Origin: Kingdonia uniflora
Taxonomy: Eukaryota > Streptophyta > Magnoliopsida > Ranunculales > Circaeasteraceae
NCBI GenBank assembly: GCA_014058105.1
Contig: JACGCM010000750.1
Span: 186,001-250,000 of the forward strand
Length of the DNA stretch: 64,000 bases
Reading direction: 5' to 3'
Positions within the stretch are counted from its first letter, which is position 1. The number at the start of each line of letters is the position of its first letter. Below the pieces are notes generated by a model. That model saw only the letters and a program-made list of their open reading frames with translations, ran no database searches and had not been told where the DNA came from. Positions 1 through 11,324 of this stretch are shown here, one piece after another. The position numbers were made by a program, and so were the translations under genes.

Positions 1-64
1 TAATGTAGACAAAAACTTCTCTAACACTATTTCCATTCAGCTTCTACAACTACACACTGTCAAA

Positions 65-545
65 ATGTTTGTTAGTCAAAGCATAGTGGTGAGATGGTGC
101 AAACCTCCTGTTAGTTTCTTCAAACTAAACACAGATGGTTCTACTGCAGATAACCTTTGTGGAGCAGGTGGTATTGTGAGAAACAGTAGGGGAGTTATGG
201 TGTTTTCGTTCTCAGCAACATTAGGATCTAGAACTAATACAACTGTGAAACTATATGTTTTATTACTAGGCCTGCAGTACTGCTAACATAACAGATGGTT
301 TCCATTACTGGTTAAAGTGGACTCTTAAGTAGTTGCCAATTGGTATAATAAGCATAATAAAGTACCTAGTACACTGCGCGGAGTATGAAAAAGAATTGAA
401 AGCATTGGCAAAGAACATCAAATATAGCTCCAACATATTTTTAGGGAAGGTAATCATACCCCTGATGGGCTATCCAAGGAAGGCATCCAACAAATTAGCA
501 AAGAACATTGGCATGTTCGCAGTTTAAGTAGTGTCCCGGATTTTT
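65..545 (+). pseudogene. LINE RNase H domain fragment (5' part)
   Basis: This is the C-terminal RNase H domain of an L1-type non-LTR retrotransposon. The start reads VRWCKPPVSFFKLNTDGS, the typical opening of the plant LINE RNase H domain, with the first catalytic Asp in NTDGS, followed by GAGGIVRN. After a stop near 284 and frame changes, the end of the domain is seen near 440-540 as FREGNHTPDGLSKEG, matching the family's REGN..AD.L(A/S)K motif. The frame is broken at least twice, so no protein is expected. The upstream RT part lies outside the window or is lost. The tail of the same LINE resumes at 3019 after a large insertion. Confidence 0.8.
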
Positions 546-869
546 TTTTATCTATTATCATTTTTTTTCATTATGCATCATGCATCCACATACATCACCG
601 TTCATCATGCATCTGCATCTTATTGCATTATCAGGGTTTCGAGCTCTTCTTTCTTTATTTTCTGTGTTTCGGTGGTTTTGGTGGTTGTTGGGCGGAGGAG
701 GTTGTGTTGAGGTTTTGGGAGCCTATGGTTGGCTTGGTGGAGGTGTGTTGTTGTTGCTTTAGGTGGTTGTGTGGTGTGGTGTGTGATCCGGGAGGGATCT
801 GAGGATTTTCCTTTAGGTATTACCCAGTTTTCGCTCGAGGGAATCTTTTTGGTTTTCTTAGTTTTTACC

Positions 870-1060
870 TGTTGTATTCGAATAGATTTGTTTCTGTTCG
901 ACTAAGTTCCTATCTGCTTCATTTTATTCGAACAACACCTTTCCTGTTCGAATATATTTCTTTCTATTTTGTTCTGCTCGAACAAGCCTTTTTCTATTCG
1001 AATAGACTTCAACCTGCTTTGTTTTGTTCGAACAAGAATATATCCTGTTTGAACATAGGC
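870..1060. repeat. TTCGAA-containing degenerate minisatellite
   Basis: About seven imperfect units carry the core (T)GTTCGAA or ATTCGAA, separated by pyrimidine-rich spacers with CCTG and TTTCT blocks. Spacing is roughly 25-35 bp. The array lies inside the solo-LTR-like block and has no coding potential. Confidence 0.65.
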
Positions 1061-1809
1061 GTGTTTTAACGACCAGATTGGGTCTTTTCAAGCAATTCTT
1101 GGTCGTTGATCCCTTCCTCAAAATGAGTGTTGGTTTTAAGATTTTATTACCCATTTCATTTTCTCTCTCATTCTCTCTCTGTCACTTTTACTCTCTCTTA
1201 CTCACTCTCCAAATTAGAATCCTCTCTTCTATTGCTTGCCGATTCATCACATTTTCTTGCCGAGCTTAGTCGCACTTCCTCCGGTGAGTAAATTCCCTAT
1301 TCCCCTCCTTATTTTTGATTCGATTTTGGCTTTGGTTGGAACACTTGTGGCTTAGGTTGTTTTAGGGTTTTGTGATTGGGGTTTTTGTTAAGATTGCGGA
1401 GTTGTGTTTGTTGTAGGTGTTGGGTTGTTGGCGTTGGTGTGATTATTGCATGCGGGGTTGAGGTTGGGTTACCCTGTCGATTGTTGGTTTGTGGTTTATC
1501 GTTTATCAAACGAGTTTCTCTTCCTTGCTAAATTTCTTTACTAATTTAATCAGTGTTGATTTAGAGTGTTACTCTGGACAGAGAGGTATTTGTGAAATTG
1601 TTATAGTCTATATTGTATTCTTCAGTAGTTGTCATTTCAGTGCATCTTTTCCTATTGATAGTCATATAGAGTGGTGTTCTCTTTGTCTTTTAGGAAGTTG
1701 TGCATTTGGGTGGTATTCTCGTGGTTTTGTCCTTGAATATTGTGTTTCAGTATTGCAGAGACTGATGTTGTTTGGATATTGTGATGAGAGAGTCACTGTT
1801 TGCATCTGT

Positions 1810-1952
1810 GTTAGGATTGTTTACCATCCTCTAAGGCAGGTGGTTATCTTATGTGTGTGTTGGCCATGTTGGGGCTGCTATGTTAGGATTGTTTACCCTT
1901 CTCTCAGGCAGGGGGTTATCTTATGTGTGTTGGTCGTGTCGGCGGTTGTTGT
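1810..1952. repeat. 72-bp direct tandem duplication
   Basis: Two adjacent units starting at 1810 and 1882 both begin GTTAGGATTGTTTACC. They share the later block GGCAGG(T/G)GGTTATCTTATGTGTG with a few mismatches. They lie within the LTR-like block. Confidence 0.7.
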
Positions 1953-2433
1953 GCTTTGATCCTCAGGATCTATTTGCGGTGTGGGTTTTCATATTCTTTT
2001 AACATAACGGGGTCAGATACATAAGAAAGCTCTACATCGGTTAACCCTCGATAGGTTTTAGGATTCCAATATCGGGTTAAAATAAGTAGGTGAAGTTCGG
2101 GCTAGACACTATCATATCTATTACCCTTCGAGAGTGTGGGATGGTATGAGACAGTTTCATTGGGTCCCCGTCTTATCCTCCGTGAGGTTAAAATCCCTTG
2201 GAATAAGTGAAATAAAGTTCAGACGTTGGCTCCATGGGTCGAAAAGCCCGGAACACTCTGATCAAGTGATAAATTCTTTAGTGTGGTCGAGCATGACAAA
2301 AATCGTACCCATTGTTTCCAATTGAGATCTCTTCAAGGTTATTATGCATTAGCGGCTGATCAGCCCAATACATTGATTATAGGGTCTAGTCCATTGGTGC
2401 ATCACATCATAAGCATCCACATTATGACAATTC

Positions 2434-2500
2434 TTGAATCATATCATATCACATATCACCATATCATATCATATCATCTTATCATACCATCACATCATTA
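2434..2500. repeat. (ATCAT)n-like microsatellite
   Basis: A run of ATCATATCAT and ATCACATATCAC variants, about 65 bp, inside the solo-LTR-like insertion. Confidence 0.8.
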
Positions 2501-3018
2501 TATTTCCATTCCTATTCCTCTTCCCTCTATTCTATTTCTTATATATTACTGTACCTTTAAAATTTCCCTATCCTATTCACCTCTTCCTCTTTCTTTGTAC
2601 CAGTTTTATTAGTAAGTTATTTTAACTCGGTTGGGTTATTAGTCAGCCGTGGTTTTGCTCACTCACGTATTTTCCCCCTTTCAGAGGCAAAGTAGTTGCT
2701 GGTTATGCTGAGGGCTTTAGATATGTTGGTTCCAGTTTTTGTAGCTGCAGATTCTGTTCTTGTTGTAGCATCTCTTGTACGATCTCAGCTTTTGACGTTG
2801 TACATTATTGAGATATTGAATTGATATTTTAGTTGATATGTATATCTTTTGCTTCCGCTTTATTATTTTTACTCTGATGATATTGTTATAGTGAATGACA
2901 AAGCTATTTCCTATTAACAAGGTTATTTGTGGGTGCGAATCATTGGATTCCCCGGCCTGCACGCCTTGGATGACATGGTTTTAGATATGCTCTAATTATT
3001 GGATTTTGGGGCGTGACA

Positions 3019-3180
3019 ATTTATCTCCTAGAGTTGCTGCTACTTACAACAACGATATAAAGGAGTGGCTTATTTAAGACGTTGATTGTGTTGTAAGGGG
3101 ATCAGGTTTATGTCCTCCCCATTGTACTGTTTTCATGAATCATTAATAAATCGATTGTTCCAAAAAAAATAAAAAAAAAT
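3019..3180 (+). pseudogene. LINE 3' end with poly(A) tail
   Basis: Directly after the LTR-like block the reading LSPRVAATYNNDIKEWLI resumes up to a stop near 3075. A short 3' UTR follows, with AATAAA near 3144-3150 and two A-runs to about 3179. This looks like the C-terminus and tail of the same LINE whose RNase H fragment lies at 65-545. Insert size and matching reading support one LINE split by a later insertion. Only the 3' end of the LINE is in the window, so its own target-site duplication cannot be checked. Confidence 0.65.
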
Positions 3181-4539
3181 GGGGCAAGTAATTCCTTCTT
3201 CTTTGTAAGGAACAACATACAAAATAAGAAGGAATAAAAACCAATAGGAAAGGAGGTATACCAGTATTGGTGAAATTATTAATTTACAACTTAGGATTTC
3301 AAACATGTTATGGAACTTGAACTTCCAATCATTGGTTAGTGAGATACAAATAAAGTACGTGAAGAGTAACATATTATAGCTTAATGAGAATGGAAAAACC
3401 AACTAGAACTTGTTGGAAAATTTTAGATACATGAATAATAGTTGAGAGTTTTGTGTTCCCCAAGCATCAAAACATCCCTAATTTCTTTTTGCTAAATCCC
3501 TAAATTCAAGCAACGATCAACATCATTGAGGGTTACGAATTTTTACCTCGATGCTATCACCAAATTTCATTCTTTAACAAACTATTTAGTAGCCAAAAAC
3601 ACAAGTTACAGAGAATCAACAGTTTAAACACAAGTTATAGATAATCAAGTTACATAGCATAAACAATATAAACAATTCTACATACACACAAGTTGCATAG
3701 AACTAATAATAACATTATACCAACTACATGTAATTCTATTAAGAAACAAAGAGATTAATCTAAACATATTGTGAGATCAAATCAAAAATTTGAATAGAAA
3801 ATAGAGGATACCTAACAAATGCAACAGCAAAAACTTGATTTCAATGCATTTCCTTTAAAGATTCCATACTAAATATCAAATTGAGTATTTTGATTACTCA
3901 ATTACTCAACCCAAACAAAACACTAACAAAATACATCGACCAAAAGTCATTAAATTTGAAACTATTAGAGAGAGAGAGATTGAAGACTGTTTTATAGATA
4001 GAGAAAAGAAGGATCGAAGAGATCAAATAGAGGACGATACTATGGTATGGGATGATATATATTAAATTGATTCGAATAACATCAAGATCAAATAAGGTAA
4101 ACAACGGCTGGGATTGATTTTTTCAGACAAATGTTTAGATCTGACGGCGCAGACTCATATTTTCGGCCAAATTTGATTGCGACTCAAAAATGGACGGTTG
4201 AAACCCAAGAAAAAAGATTACCTTTTTTTTATTATTATAGATAGATGTTTGGTGTAATCTGGTAGATGTCGAAAATTACTGACTACAATCTTCAAAAAGT
4301 TAACAAAATAAGATCGTAAAATAGAGGGTCAAAAACAAACTACTAACAAAATTTCTCTCATGGGTCAAAACGAGTCTGTGTATATAGTCAATCAATTGTA
4401 GGAACTGTTTTCACAATAGATGCAGTTAAAATAAAAATATCTCTCCTCCATCCACTGTGTCCCTCATCTATCTTTTACCCATCTCCTTCATATCTCCCTC
4501 TCTCTGGTCTCTTCCCCTCTTCATCTCAGTACCCTAAAA
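3181..4539. other. AT-rich intergenic stretch, no gene seen
   Basis: I find no ORF with recognisable protein similarity, no splice-supported exons and no clear terminal repeats. There is a short AG microsatellite near 3968 and a pyrimidine-rich stretch at 4440-4525. The DNA looks like old decayed non-coding sequence. Confidence 0.5.
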
Positions 4540-4636
4540 AGTTTTATTTTTTTCTTGCAAGGCAAGCCAGTTTTATATAGGGATCCATAACCCTGAGTTT
4601 TCAACCCTATGAGGTTTCGAATCCATGACCTCTGCC
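4540..4636 (-). mobile_element. tRNA-derived SINE fragment (3' part)
   Basis: The reverse complement contains the same blocks as the SINE copies near 31.8 and 51.4 kb: a box-B-like element around GGATTCGAAACC, then GGTTATGGATCCCTATATAAA, then GGCTTGCCTT and an A-rich tail. The 5' tRNA-like head is missing. Its edge abuts the 5' LTR of the Tat element at about 4637, and the first 15-20 bp of that LTR are missing at the join. Confidence 0.6.
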
Positions 4637-5166
4637 CAAATTCATTAAGGAGAAGCCAGCAGAACTTAGTCGAAAGTGCATGATCACTCAAGAAGATATT
4701 GTGGTAGCATACTCCCCAGACTCGACAAGGAGAAGCTAGCAAAACCAAGTCAAAGATATTCTATCTTTTGAAAAGATATTACATCTACAACCACAAATCT
4801 CGACCCACTACAGTAGCCGTTACGCTTGGTCAAATAGAGTCGTTACAAGAAGATCCGCGAAGTTCGCCCACCAAAATAGGAGACCATTTATTTTACAATT
4901 GCCCGTATCCATTATAAATATAGGCAGAACATATATTAAAAGGGATCCGAGACTACTATTCTTCAATCATTCATATCCTTATTATTCATCAGTAATTGTA
5001 ATAGTTAGCACATATTGGATTTCATTACTAAATTCTCCTCGAGGTCGTGGCTTTTCTCAGGTTTTACTGAGCTTCTACGTAAAATCTAATGTATCCTAGT
5101 ATCGCATTGCAGTCTCATTATAAAAGTATTGGCGAGGTTTACCATCCGAAAAACATGCCATTACTA
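4637..5166 (+). repeat. 5' LTR of Tat element 1 (left end truncated)
   Basis: It aligns along its length with the 3' LTR at 16365-16919, including shared blocks such as ATGCATGATCACTCAAGAAG, ATTCATCAGTAATTGTAATAG and CCTCGAGGTCGTGG. Several percent divergence, with small indels, suggests an old insertion. The expected LTR start is absent next to the SINE fragment. The end reads CATTACT instead of CATTACA. Confidence 0.85.
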
Positions 5167-5170
5167 TAAT

Positions 5171-5188
5171 TGGCGCCGTCTGTGGGAA
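5171..5188 (+). promoter_or_regulatory. Primer-binding site for (-) strand DNA synthesis
   Basis: TGGCGCCGTCTGTGGGA follows the 5' LTR by 4 bp. This is the widespread primer-binding site of plant Tat and related Ty3/gypsy elements, complementary to a tRNA 3' end (commonly assigned to tRNA-Arg). It marks the start of the internal region. Confidence 0.88.
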
Positions 5189-6430
5189 ATACCAACTTTG
5201 CTACTAGACAGTCCCAAGACAAATATGAACCTCCGAAGTGCCTCCAGTACTTAGTGGAACCACGAGGTCATCCCTGTACCCGCCTTTCCAGAAGCTATCA
5301 ATATGTACAATACAGTGGTCAAACTTCAAAAAATAGATGGAATCTAACAGGGTCAAGCGGCTTGAAGATCAGCGAATTCATGCTCAAGCTCTTCAAGACG
5401 ATTGGAGGAAAGCCCTAAAATAGTAGAGCCGAACCCATCATAAAGAAATGGAAAATTTGCGAAGACATCAAGATCGATTTACTATCCGTTAAGCATCAGC
5501 TCCCCAAGTCTGAAGTGATTATCGATCAAGAGCTACCCAGAGAGAGAACTTACCGAGAGAAGAACGAGTTTGAATTTTTAGATCTCGATCAAAAACTCAA
5601 ATAGAGCTTCTCCACACTTTGTTCTTACTTCATCAGTATCGACCACCCAAGGAAGTCGACACACACGTCACCTGACCCCAATACCTCCTTTCAGGTGGCC
5701 AGTAAAAGAGTGGTTGGGACCCAAAGGACAAGGAGACTTTGATCCTCAAGTTGTCGCCGCACTAAATACTCTTTAACTTTTTATCACATTGGATGATTTG
5801 AACAATAGAATTCAAGTTATACATTCTGACAATCCTGGCTAAAGATCTGTTTTAGATAGGATCGAAACAAACCCTATTTCCCCTCATCTCGAAGTTATGC
5901 CGATTCTAGATAACTTTCACGTTCCAAAGCTTCATCAATATGTGGAACTCACTGATCCTCACACCCACGTCCGCTACTTCAAAGTAGCAGTTGGCTTGTA
6001 CTCAAAACTCGATCACATGTTATGCCAACTATTAAATATGAGCCTTAAGGAATAACCTCTCATATGGTTTCATACTATTCTCGAAGGTTCGATAACCAGT
6101 TTTAGCCAGTTACGTCGGCATTTTGAGTCAAACTATGCGCATGCTAATAAGTGGGAAATAACAGTCGGCTCATTGTTCTTTTACGAACAAGGTGCGAAAG
6201 AAACCTTAGCTAGCTTTTACAAGTGTTTCCTATAAGAAACGAGGAAAATTGGGAATTCATATCCTAAAATTATTGTACCAGCATTCACCTCCACACTCCT
6301 CATCGATTCTAAAGTTCGAGAAGAGCTTACTCTTCACAAACCTAATACAGTAACAAAAATGATCGATGTTGTCAATAACTACATCGAACTCGAGCGGTCC
6401 AAGAAAGATAATATGAAAAGCTCCTGAATC
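5189..6430 (+). pseudogene. Degenerate gag of Tat element 1
   Basis: The structural (capsid-like) protein region of the element. The best-preserved part, about 5890-6420, reads as a retrotransposon-gag domain: a segment around LHQYVELTDPHTHVRYFK, a core WFHTI..SITSFSQLRRHF, then YEQGAKETLASFYK and a tail with VVNNYIELERSKK. These match the plant gag pattern of L..Y.G..DP..H, W(F)..L....I.SF..L...F, and QG..ESL.....RF. Stops interrupt it near 6052 and 6233. The stretch 5189-5880 has no clear frame. No intact CCHC zinc knuckle was seen. Confidence 0.75.
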
Positions 6431-6789
6431 ATTTATACCAACGATGCGCTCTAATCGCCACACCCAAAGCCATAGAGTAATGTTGCTATTAAACAGTGTG
6501 GACGGACCACTGACAACATCAAGAAAAGAGACAGGAAAATAGATAGACCCATCCCAGTCCTGCCTCCTATGACAACCACACTCTCCACCATTTTGCCAAC
6601 AATAAAGGGAGATAACTTGTTTTGAGAACCACAAGCAATTCTTAATGTACCGAATAAACCCTTATGCCAATATCATAATGCCATAGCCATGAGACTGACA
6701 AATGTTACTCTCTGATACGCATCATTTACCGCATTCTCCTCGAATGGAGACTCCATGAGTACATAGTTGATGTCCAGAAGTTTCTCGAA

Positions 6790-7500
6790 GAAGAAATGAA
6801 AAAGAAAGGAGTTGAACAAGAACAATATCAAGCTCGTCATCTTTATATGATCGCAATTGAGAAGGGAAAGAAGAGAAAGAAAGATGATAGAATCACATCC
6901 TGCTGCAAGATGAGGTCATCAGAAAAATTTGTAAAACTTTTACCCAGCTTCAGTAAAGACAAGCATCTATATCACATTTGCTTCGAAGACTGTAACACCA
7001 GCCATGTCATATACCCTCATGACGATCCACTTGTCATAAGGTTCAAAGTAGGACATGACGACTTACACACGCTTCTTATCGACACATAAAGTACAGCAGA
7101 CATATTATTCAAAAGAGCAATTGATGTTCTAGGCCTCAAGGATTTGGTTAAAGCTTCGACAACAACTATCACAACGTTGAACGGGTCTAAAGAATTAGCC
7201 TTGGGAAAAATCACGATGCCTGTACAAGCAGAACCAGAAACCACCTTCGTTAAATTTATTGTGATCGATGTCGAATCCAAATATTTAGGTATCATAGGAA
7301 GGAGTTGGCTCCATTCTATTAAGGCAGTACCATCGAAATATCATTTGGATTTACATTTCCCAACATATCACAATATCAATGAAATCAAAGGGAGTCAAGC
7401 TGTAGCACAAATATGCAAAAATACCACAACAAACTCTCACACAACAAAACTTCTAAAGGTATATCAATTACAGAAGGAGCCACCTCCAACGTTTGAGTAA
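6790..7500 (+). pseudogene. Retropepsin (aspartic protease) region of Tat element 1
   Basis: The protease domain. The segment reads DDPLVIRFKVGHDD, then the active-site region LLID-T, a stop codon, and STADILF; the family motif is DTGSSADILF, so the Gly codon position is now a stop (near 7087). Downstream come LGLKDLVK, TMPVQAEP and YLGIIGRSWLHSIKAVPS, the last being the typical end of the fold (GR.WL). The mutated active site rules out function. About 560 bp upstream (6430-6990) is decayed gag-protease linker. Confidence 0.82.
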
Positions 7501-7593
7501 CACAACACTGAAGCAGTTGAATCCATAGAGCTCGATGGACTAGGAAGAAATACCTTTATTGCCTCAAAACTATCATTAGAAGAGAAAGAAACC

Positions 7594-8870
7594 ATGATGC
7601 AACTTTTAAATAAAAATGTCAATATCTTTGCATGGTCATTCCAAGAGATGTCATGCATTAATCCATCGATTGTATGCCACATGCTCAATCTCCTTCCAGA
7701 CAGTAAGGTCGTCGTACAGAAGGATCACAATTTAGACCCCCATCTTCAAGAAGCAGTCAACGAAGAGATAGACAAACTACTTCGCGCCGGGTTGATTCGA
7801 GAAGCCAAATATCCGAAATGGGTCTCGAATATCGTAGTTGTCCCAAAGAAGAACGAGAAAATCAGGTTCTGTGTAGATTTCACCGAACCAAGCAAATTCA
7901 CACCAAAAGATAACTTTTTATTTCCTCTGATTCCTCATCTCCTTGACTCGGTAGCAGAGCACAAACTTCTTTCAAATGATGGATGCAACTTCAGGATATA
8001 ATCAAATTCCTCTTGCCGAAGATGACCAAGAGAAGACAACATTTGTTACGGAAAGTGGTCTTTACTGTTACACAATTATGCCTTTTAGATTAAAATATAC
8101 AGGAGCCACTTACCAATGACTTGTCACTCAAATGTTTAAAGATCACTTAAGAAAAATCATGGAGGTATATATCGATGATATGATCTGTAAAAGCTTAAAA
8201 TGAGATAATCATTACAACAATTTACAAACTATTTTTGACATCCTTCGTGCTTACCGAAGGAAACTAAATCAAGAAAAATACCAATTTGGTGTTGAATCGG
8301 GAAGTTTCGAGGCCTTCATGGTAATACCATCACCACGAACCAAAAAAGATGTACAAAAGCTTGCTGGCAAGATTGTAGTTCATCACAGGTTCTTCTCAAA
8401 GTCATCTGATCGATGTAAACTCTTTTACCTCCTTCGTGGGAATCCAGCATTAACGTCCAAGAAATAACCCAGAGAAATAATCTGGACCCCCAGACTGTGA
8501 ATTGAATTTCCAAGATCTCAAAAAATACTTGGGGTGTCCTCCCATAATGAGTACCCCTATTGATGGTTAAATACTGACAATGTGTCTGCCGACAACTAAA
8601 GAATCAATCAGTTTTGTTCTTATTCGAGAAGACGGAGGAGTGGAAAAACCAATCTACTTCATCAACAAAACTCTCATGCCTGCGGAAAAAAGATATACAA
8701 CAACCGAAAAGCAACTGCTAGCCTTGGTTTACAGTTCTCAAAAACTTCGACCATATTTTCAAGCACAACCAATCTTAGTCATCAGCAAATCCCCCCTCAA
8801 ACTCGTACTTTCCGAAAAAGGAGTTCTGAAGAGTACAGCAATGGTATGTTTTCCTAGGAGAATATGATGT
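7594..8870 (+). pseudogene. Reverse transcriptase and RNase H of Tat element 1
   Basis: The RT starts around PDSKVVVQKDHNLDP and runs through the fingers motif NIVVVPKKNEKIRFCVDF (7830-7885). A frameshift occurs near 7975. MDATSGYNQIPLAEDD follows in another frame, then TMPFRLKY and the catalytic loop VYIDDMICKS near 8165-8195, which keeps the double Asp. Stops lie at about 8118 and 8201. The classical RNase H follows at 8580-8870 (PIYFINKTLMPAEKRYTTTEKQ). It once copied the element's RNA to DNA. Confidence 0.88.
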
Positions 8871-8999
8871 CTCTTTTGAAAGACAAATATCAATCAAAGG
8901 ACAAGCAGTAGTGGATTTTTTGGCAGACTTTCCCTTCGAAGACCCTGAATGGGAAGAACTCGAAGAAGTACTCGCTGCTGACTCAATTGCTGAACCAAA

Positions 9000-9510
9000 C
9001 GCATAGTCCAAAAGTGCAGGATGAAGATTCTTTATAGACAGATCTGCGGGACCAAGAAGATCAGGGATTGGCATAGTTCTCATTACACCATCCAATCACC
9101 GAATTAAAAAAGCTATCAAACTCAAATTTTATGCAACAAACAATGAAACAAAGTACGAAGCTATCCTACATGGCCTCGAACTCGCCTTAGCACTCGGAGT
9201 AGAAAAAATAGTTGTTTATGTGGATTTGTTACTGGTAGCCAACCACTACAATAAGACGTTCAAAACATCTGGCAAAATGGTCAATTACGCTGCGCTAGTC
9301 GAAGAAAAAATAAATAAATTCAAAACAGCTACAATTTCTTATCTTCTAAGTACCAAAAACTGTCATGCTAATGCACTAGCATATATCACCGCAATGCTCG
9401 AAGACAGTGAGAAGAGAACCATGGAAATAGAGGTACTCGAACATTCTAGTTTCGATACAAGCTATTCCATGCAAATCCAGGTTACCAAAGATGAAGATCT
9501 TGATGATTAG
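9000..9510 (+). pseudogene. Second (archaeal-type) RNase H domain of Tat element 1
   Basis: A separate RNase H-fold domain lies between the canonical RNase H and integrase. It reads GIGIVLITPSNHRI, then NETKYEAILHGLELALALGV (the NNEAEYEA..GL..A...G signature), VYVDLLLVAN (expected Asp-Ser), and LLSTKNCHANALAYI near the end (expected R..N..AD.LA). Two RNase H domains in one polyprotein are diagnostic of the Tat lineage. The changed Asp/Ser and HANALA residues suggest loss of activity. Confidence 0.83.
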
Positions 9511-9559
9511 AGAAAGCTATTTCTTATATACTTCAACTCTAACATCCTTCCAGACGACA

Positions 9560-10740
9560 AAGAAAAATCATGGTCCTTGTTAGGCAAATGTTCATGGTTC
9601 AAAGTCCAAGATGGGATACTATACATAATCACTGGAAGAGGACCCGTCATCGAATATATTTTACAGCGAGAAGCCCACATCAAAATAAAGGAGCTTCACA
9701 AAGGAATCTGCGCCGCACATTTCTCAGGTCGATCACTGGCATAAAGAACATTCACACAAGGATTATACTGGCCAAAGATGAGGCAAGATTATGAAGACTT
9801 TATGCAAAAATGTTATAAATGCCAAATCCACACCCAAGATATCAAAAGCCCAACCCTCAATTTGCATGCCAGTAATGTCCTATGGCCATTCAAAAGATGG
9901 GTAATCGACATTATTGGTCCATTCCACCTAGCATTAGGCAATAGAAAGTTTGTTCTTGTAGCTACAGATTTCTTCATCAAATGGGTCAAAGTTGTACCAC
10001 TATGCCACACCGATGAAAACGAAGTAATTAAGTTTCTCTAGGAGCACATCATCACTCGATTTGGCTATCTGCAAATGATACATTCTGATAATGGTAAAAA
10101 ATTCATCAGTAGCAAAGTCCTCATGTTCCTCCACAAATACAAGATCCAACTAACAACTTCGACGCCCTATTATCCACAAAGAAATTGTCAAGCATAAGCT
10201 ATAAACAAAAACATCAAATCAGGGCTACGCAAGTGCCTCGATGAAAAGAAATTAAGATGGGTCGAAGAACTACTCAGCATTTTGTGAGGTTATAGAATAG
10301 CTCCTCAAACATCTATAGGCTACACACCATTTTATAATGGCTTTCGGTACTGAAGTTGTCATTTCTTCAGACCTCGATCTCCATACCGCAAGAAGAAAAG
10401 TCACAGATGAAGAAAATGAACTTAGACTCCTATGTAATTTTAATTGGATCAAAGAAACTCGAGATCAAGCAATCGCGTACTTGGGGCTATACCACGACAC
10501 TCTGCAAAAGGCTTACAACAATAAAGAAAGAATACGAGGATTTGACATCGGCAACCTTGTACTTCGACGAATTCAAGGCAGTACTCGACCTAAAAACTCT
10601 AGCAAATTATCAGAAAATTAGGAAGGACCTTATATTGTCAGCGAAAAGACAGACAATGGTGCATATGGATTGATGACTGAGAACGAAGTATAACTCGAAT
10701 TTTCCATGGAGCACAACCCACCTGAAAATGTTCTCCCCAT
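9560..10740 (+). pseudogene. Integrase of Tat element 1
   Basis: The HHCC zinc-binding domain is recognisable: KELHKGICAAHFS, then LYWPKMRQDYEDFMQKC and CYKCQIH. The catalytic core shows WVIDIIGPFHLALGN (first Asp) and MIHSDNGKKF (second Asp). The third catalytic position, normally in QAEA.NK, reads QA-stop-AINKN near 10195, so the Glu codon has become a stop. The C-terminal part contains RIAPQTSIGYTPF, ETRDQAIAYLGLYHDTLQK, EGPYIVSEKTDNGAYGL and finally HNPPENV near 10725. Several other stops and a frameshift are present. Confidence 0.87.
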
Positions 10741-11324
10741 AGAAGTTGTAGTCATTTTTTTTACTATCCAATAAAAGAATTTTTTCTCCCACATCATTAC
10801 ATCATCTGTTCTACATACTCTCTATCGACAAAACTTATAAGTATTTATCCAAATGAGATCTCATTTCTTCGACAAACAAGTATCTAGTTACAGGACACAC
10901 TGCTTGCCAATCGTTACTACTTCGACAATTGCATAACCTGCTTGTCTTTTCAATCAAGCAAGATATCCCATCGAGGAAAAACACCTGGCCACATTTTTTA
11001 CATAATAAAGCCATTACATGGCTATCAATCTATCTCTACAGATCTAATTGCAAAAAGCAAAGATCTAACACCCATCTACAAGATAGTATGTTGTACTTTC
11101 AATCATAGCGAATCAAACACTTAACATATTTTTCTAAAAAATATTATGCATTACTATCGATTACTTTGTTGTCAAACATCTATACTTCAAAACACATCAC
11201 TCGATAAAGTTACTTCAAACTAAAATAAAAAAGTAAATTATTAGATATCTAAGAAATTATCCCGGTCTCATCGGCCACTTATACAAAAAATCTAATTCAA
11301 CAAAACAAATTAACTTCAACTATT
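10741..11324. other. Pol-to-antisense-ORF spacer of Tat element 1
   Basis: No coding similarity on either strand. This is where Tat-lineage elements often carry variable untranslated sequence, and element 2 has a tandem array in the equivalent place. No tandem repeat was visible here. Confidence 0.5.

Larger units (their letters stand above)
532..3018 (+). mobile_element. Solo-LTR-like insertion in a LINE (Ty3/gypsy type)
   Basis: About 2.5 kb of non-coding DNA separates the two halves of a LINE tail. It ends in GGGGCGTGACA, an ending I associate with LTRs of plant Ty3/gypsy chromoviruses, and it appears to begin with TGTCCCGGA near 532. No gag or pol is present, which fits a solo LTR left by LTR-LTR recombination. 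It holds a TTCGAA-rich minisatellite, a 72-bp duplication and an ATCAT microsatellite. I could not find a clean 5-bp target-site duplication, so the left boundary is uncertain. The right boundary is supported because LINE reading resumes immediately after it. Confidence 0.6.

Noticed and set aside
6257..6634. 125-codon - strand open frame
   Set aside because: It lies opposite the readable gag tail and linker of Tat element 1. It shows no domain and does not resemble the antisense ORFs found after pol.
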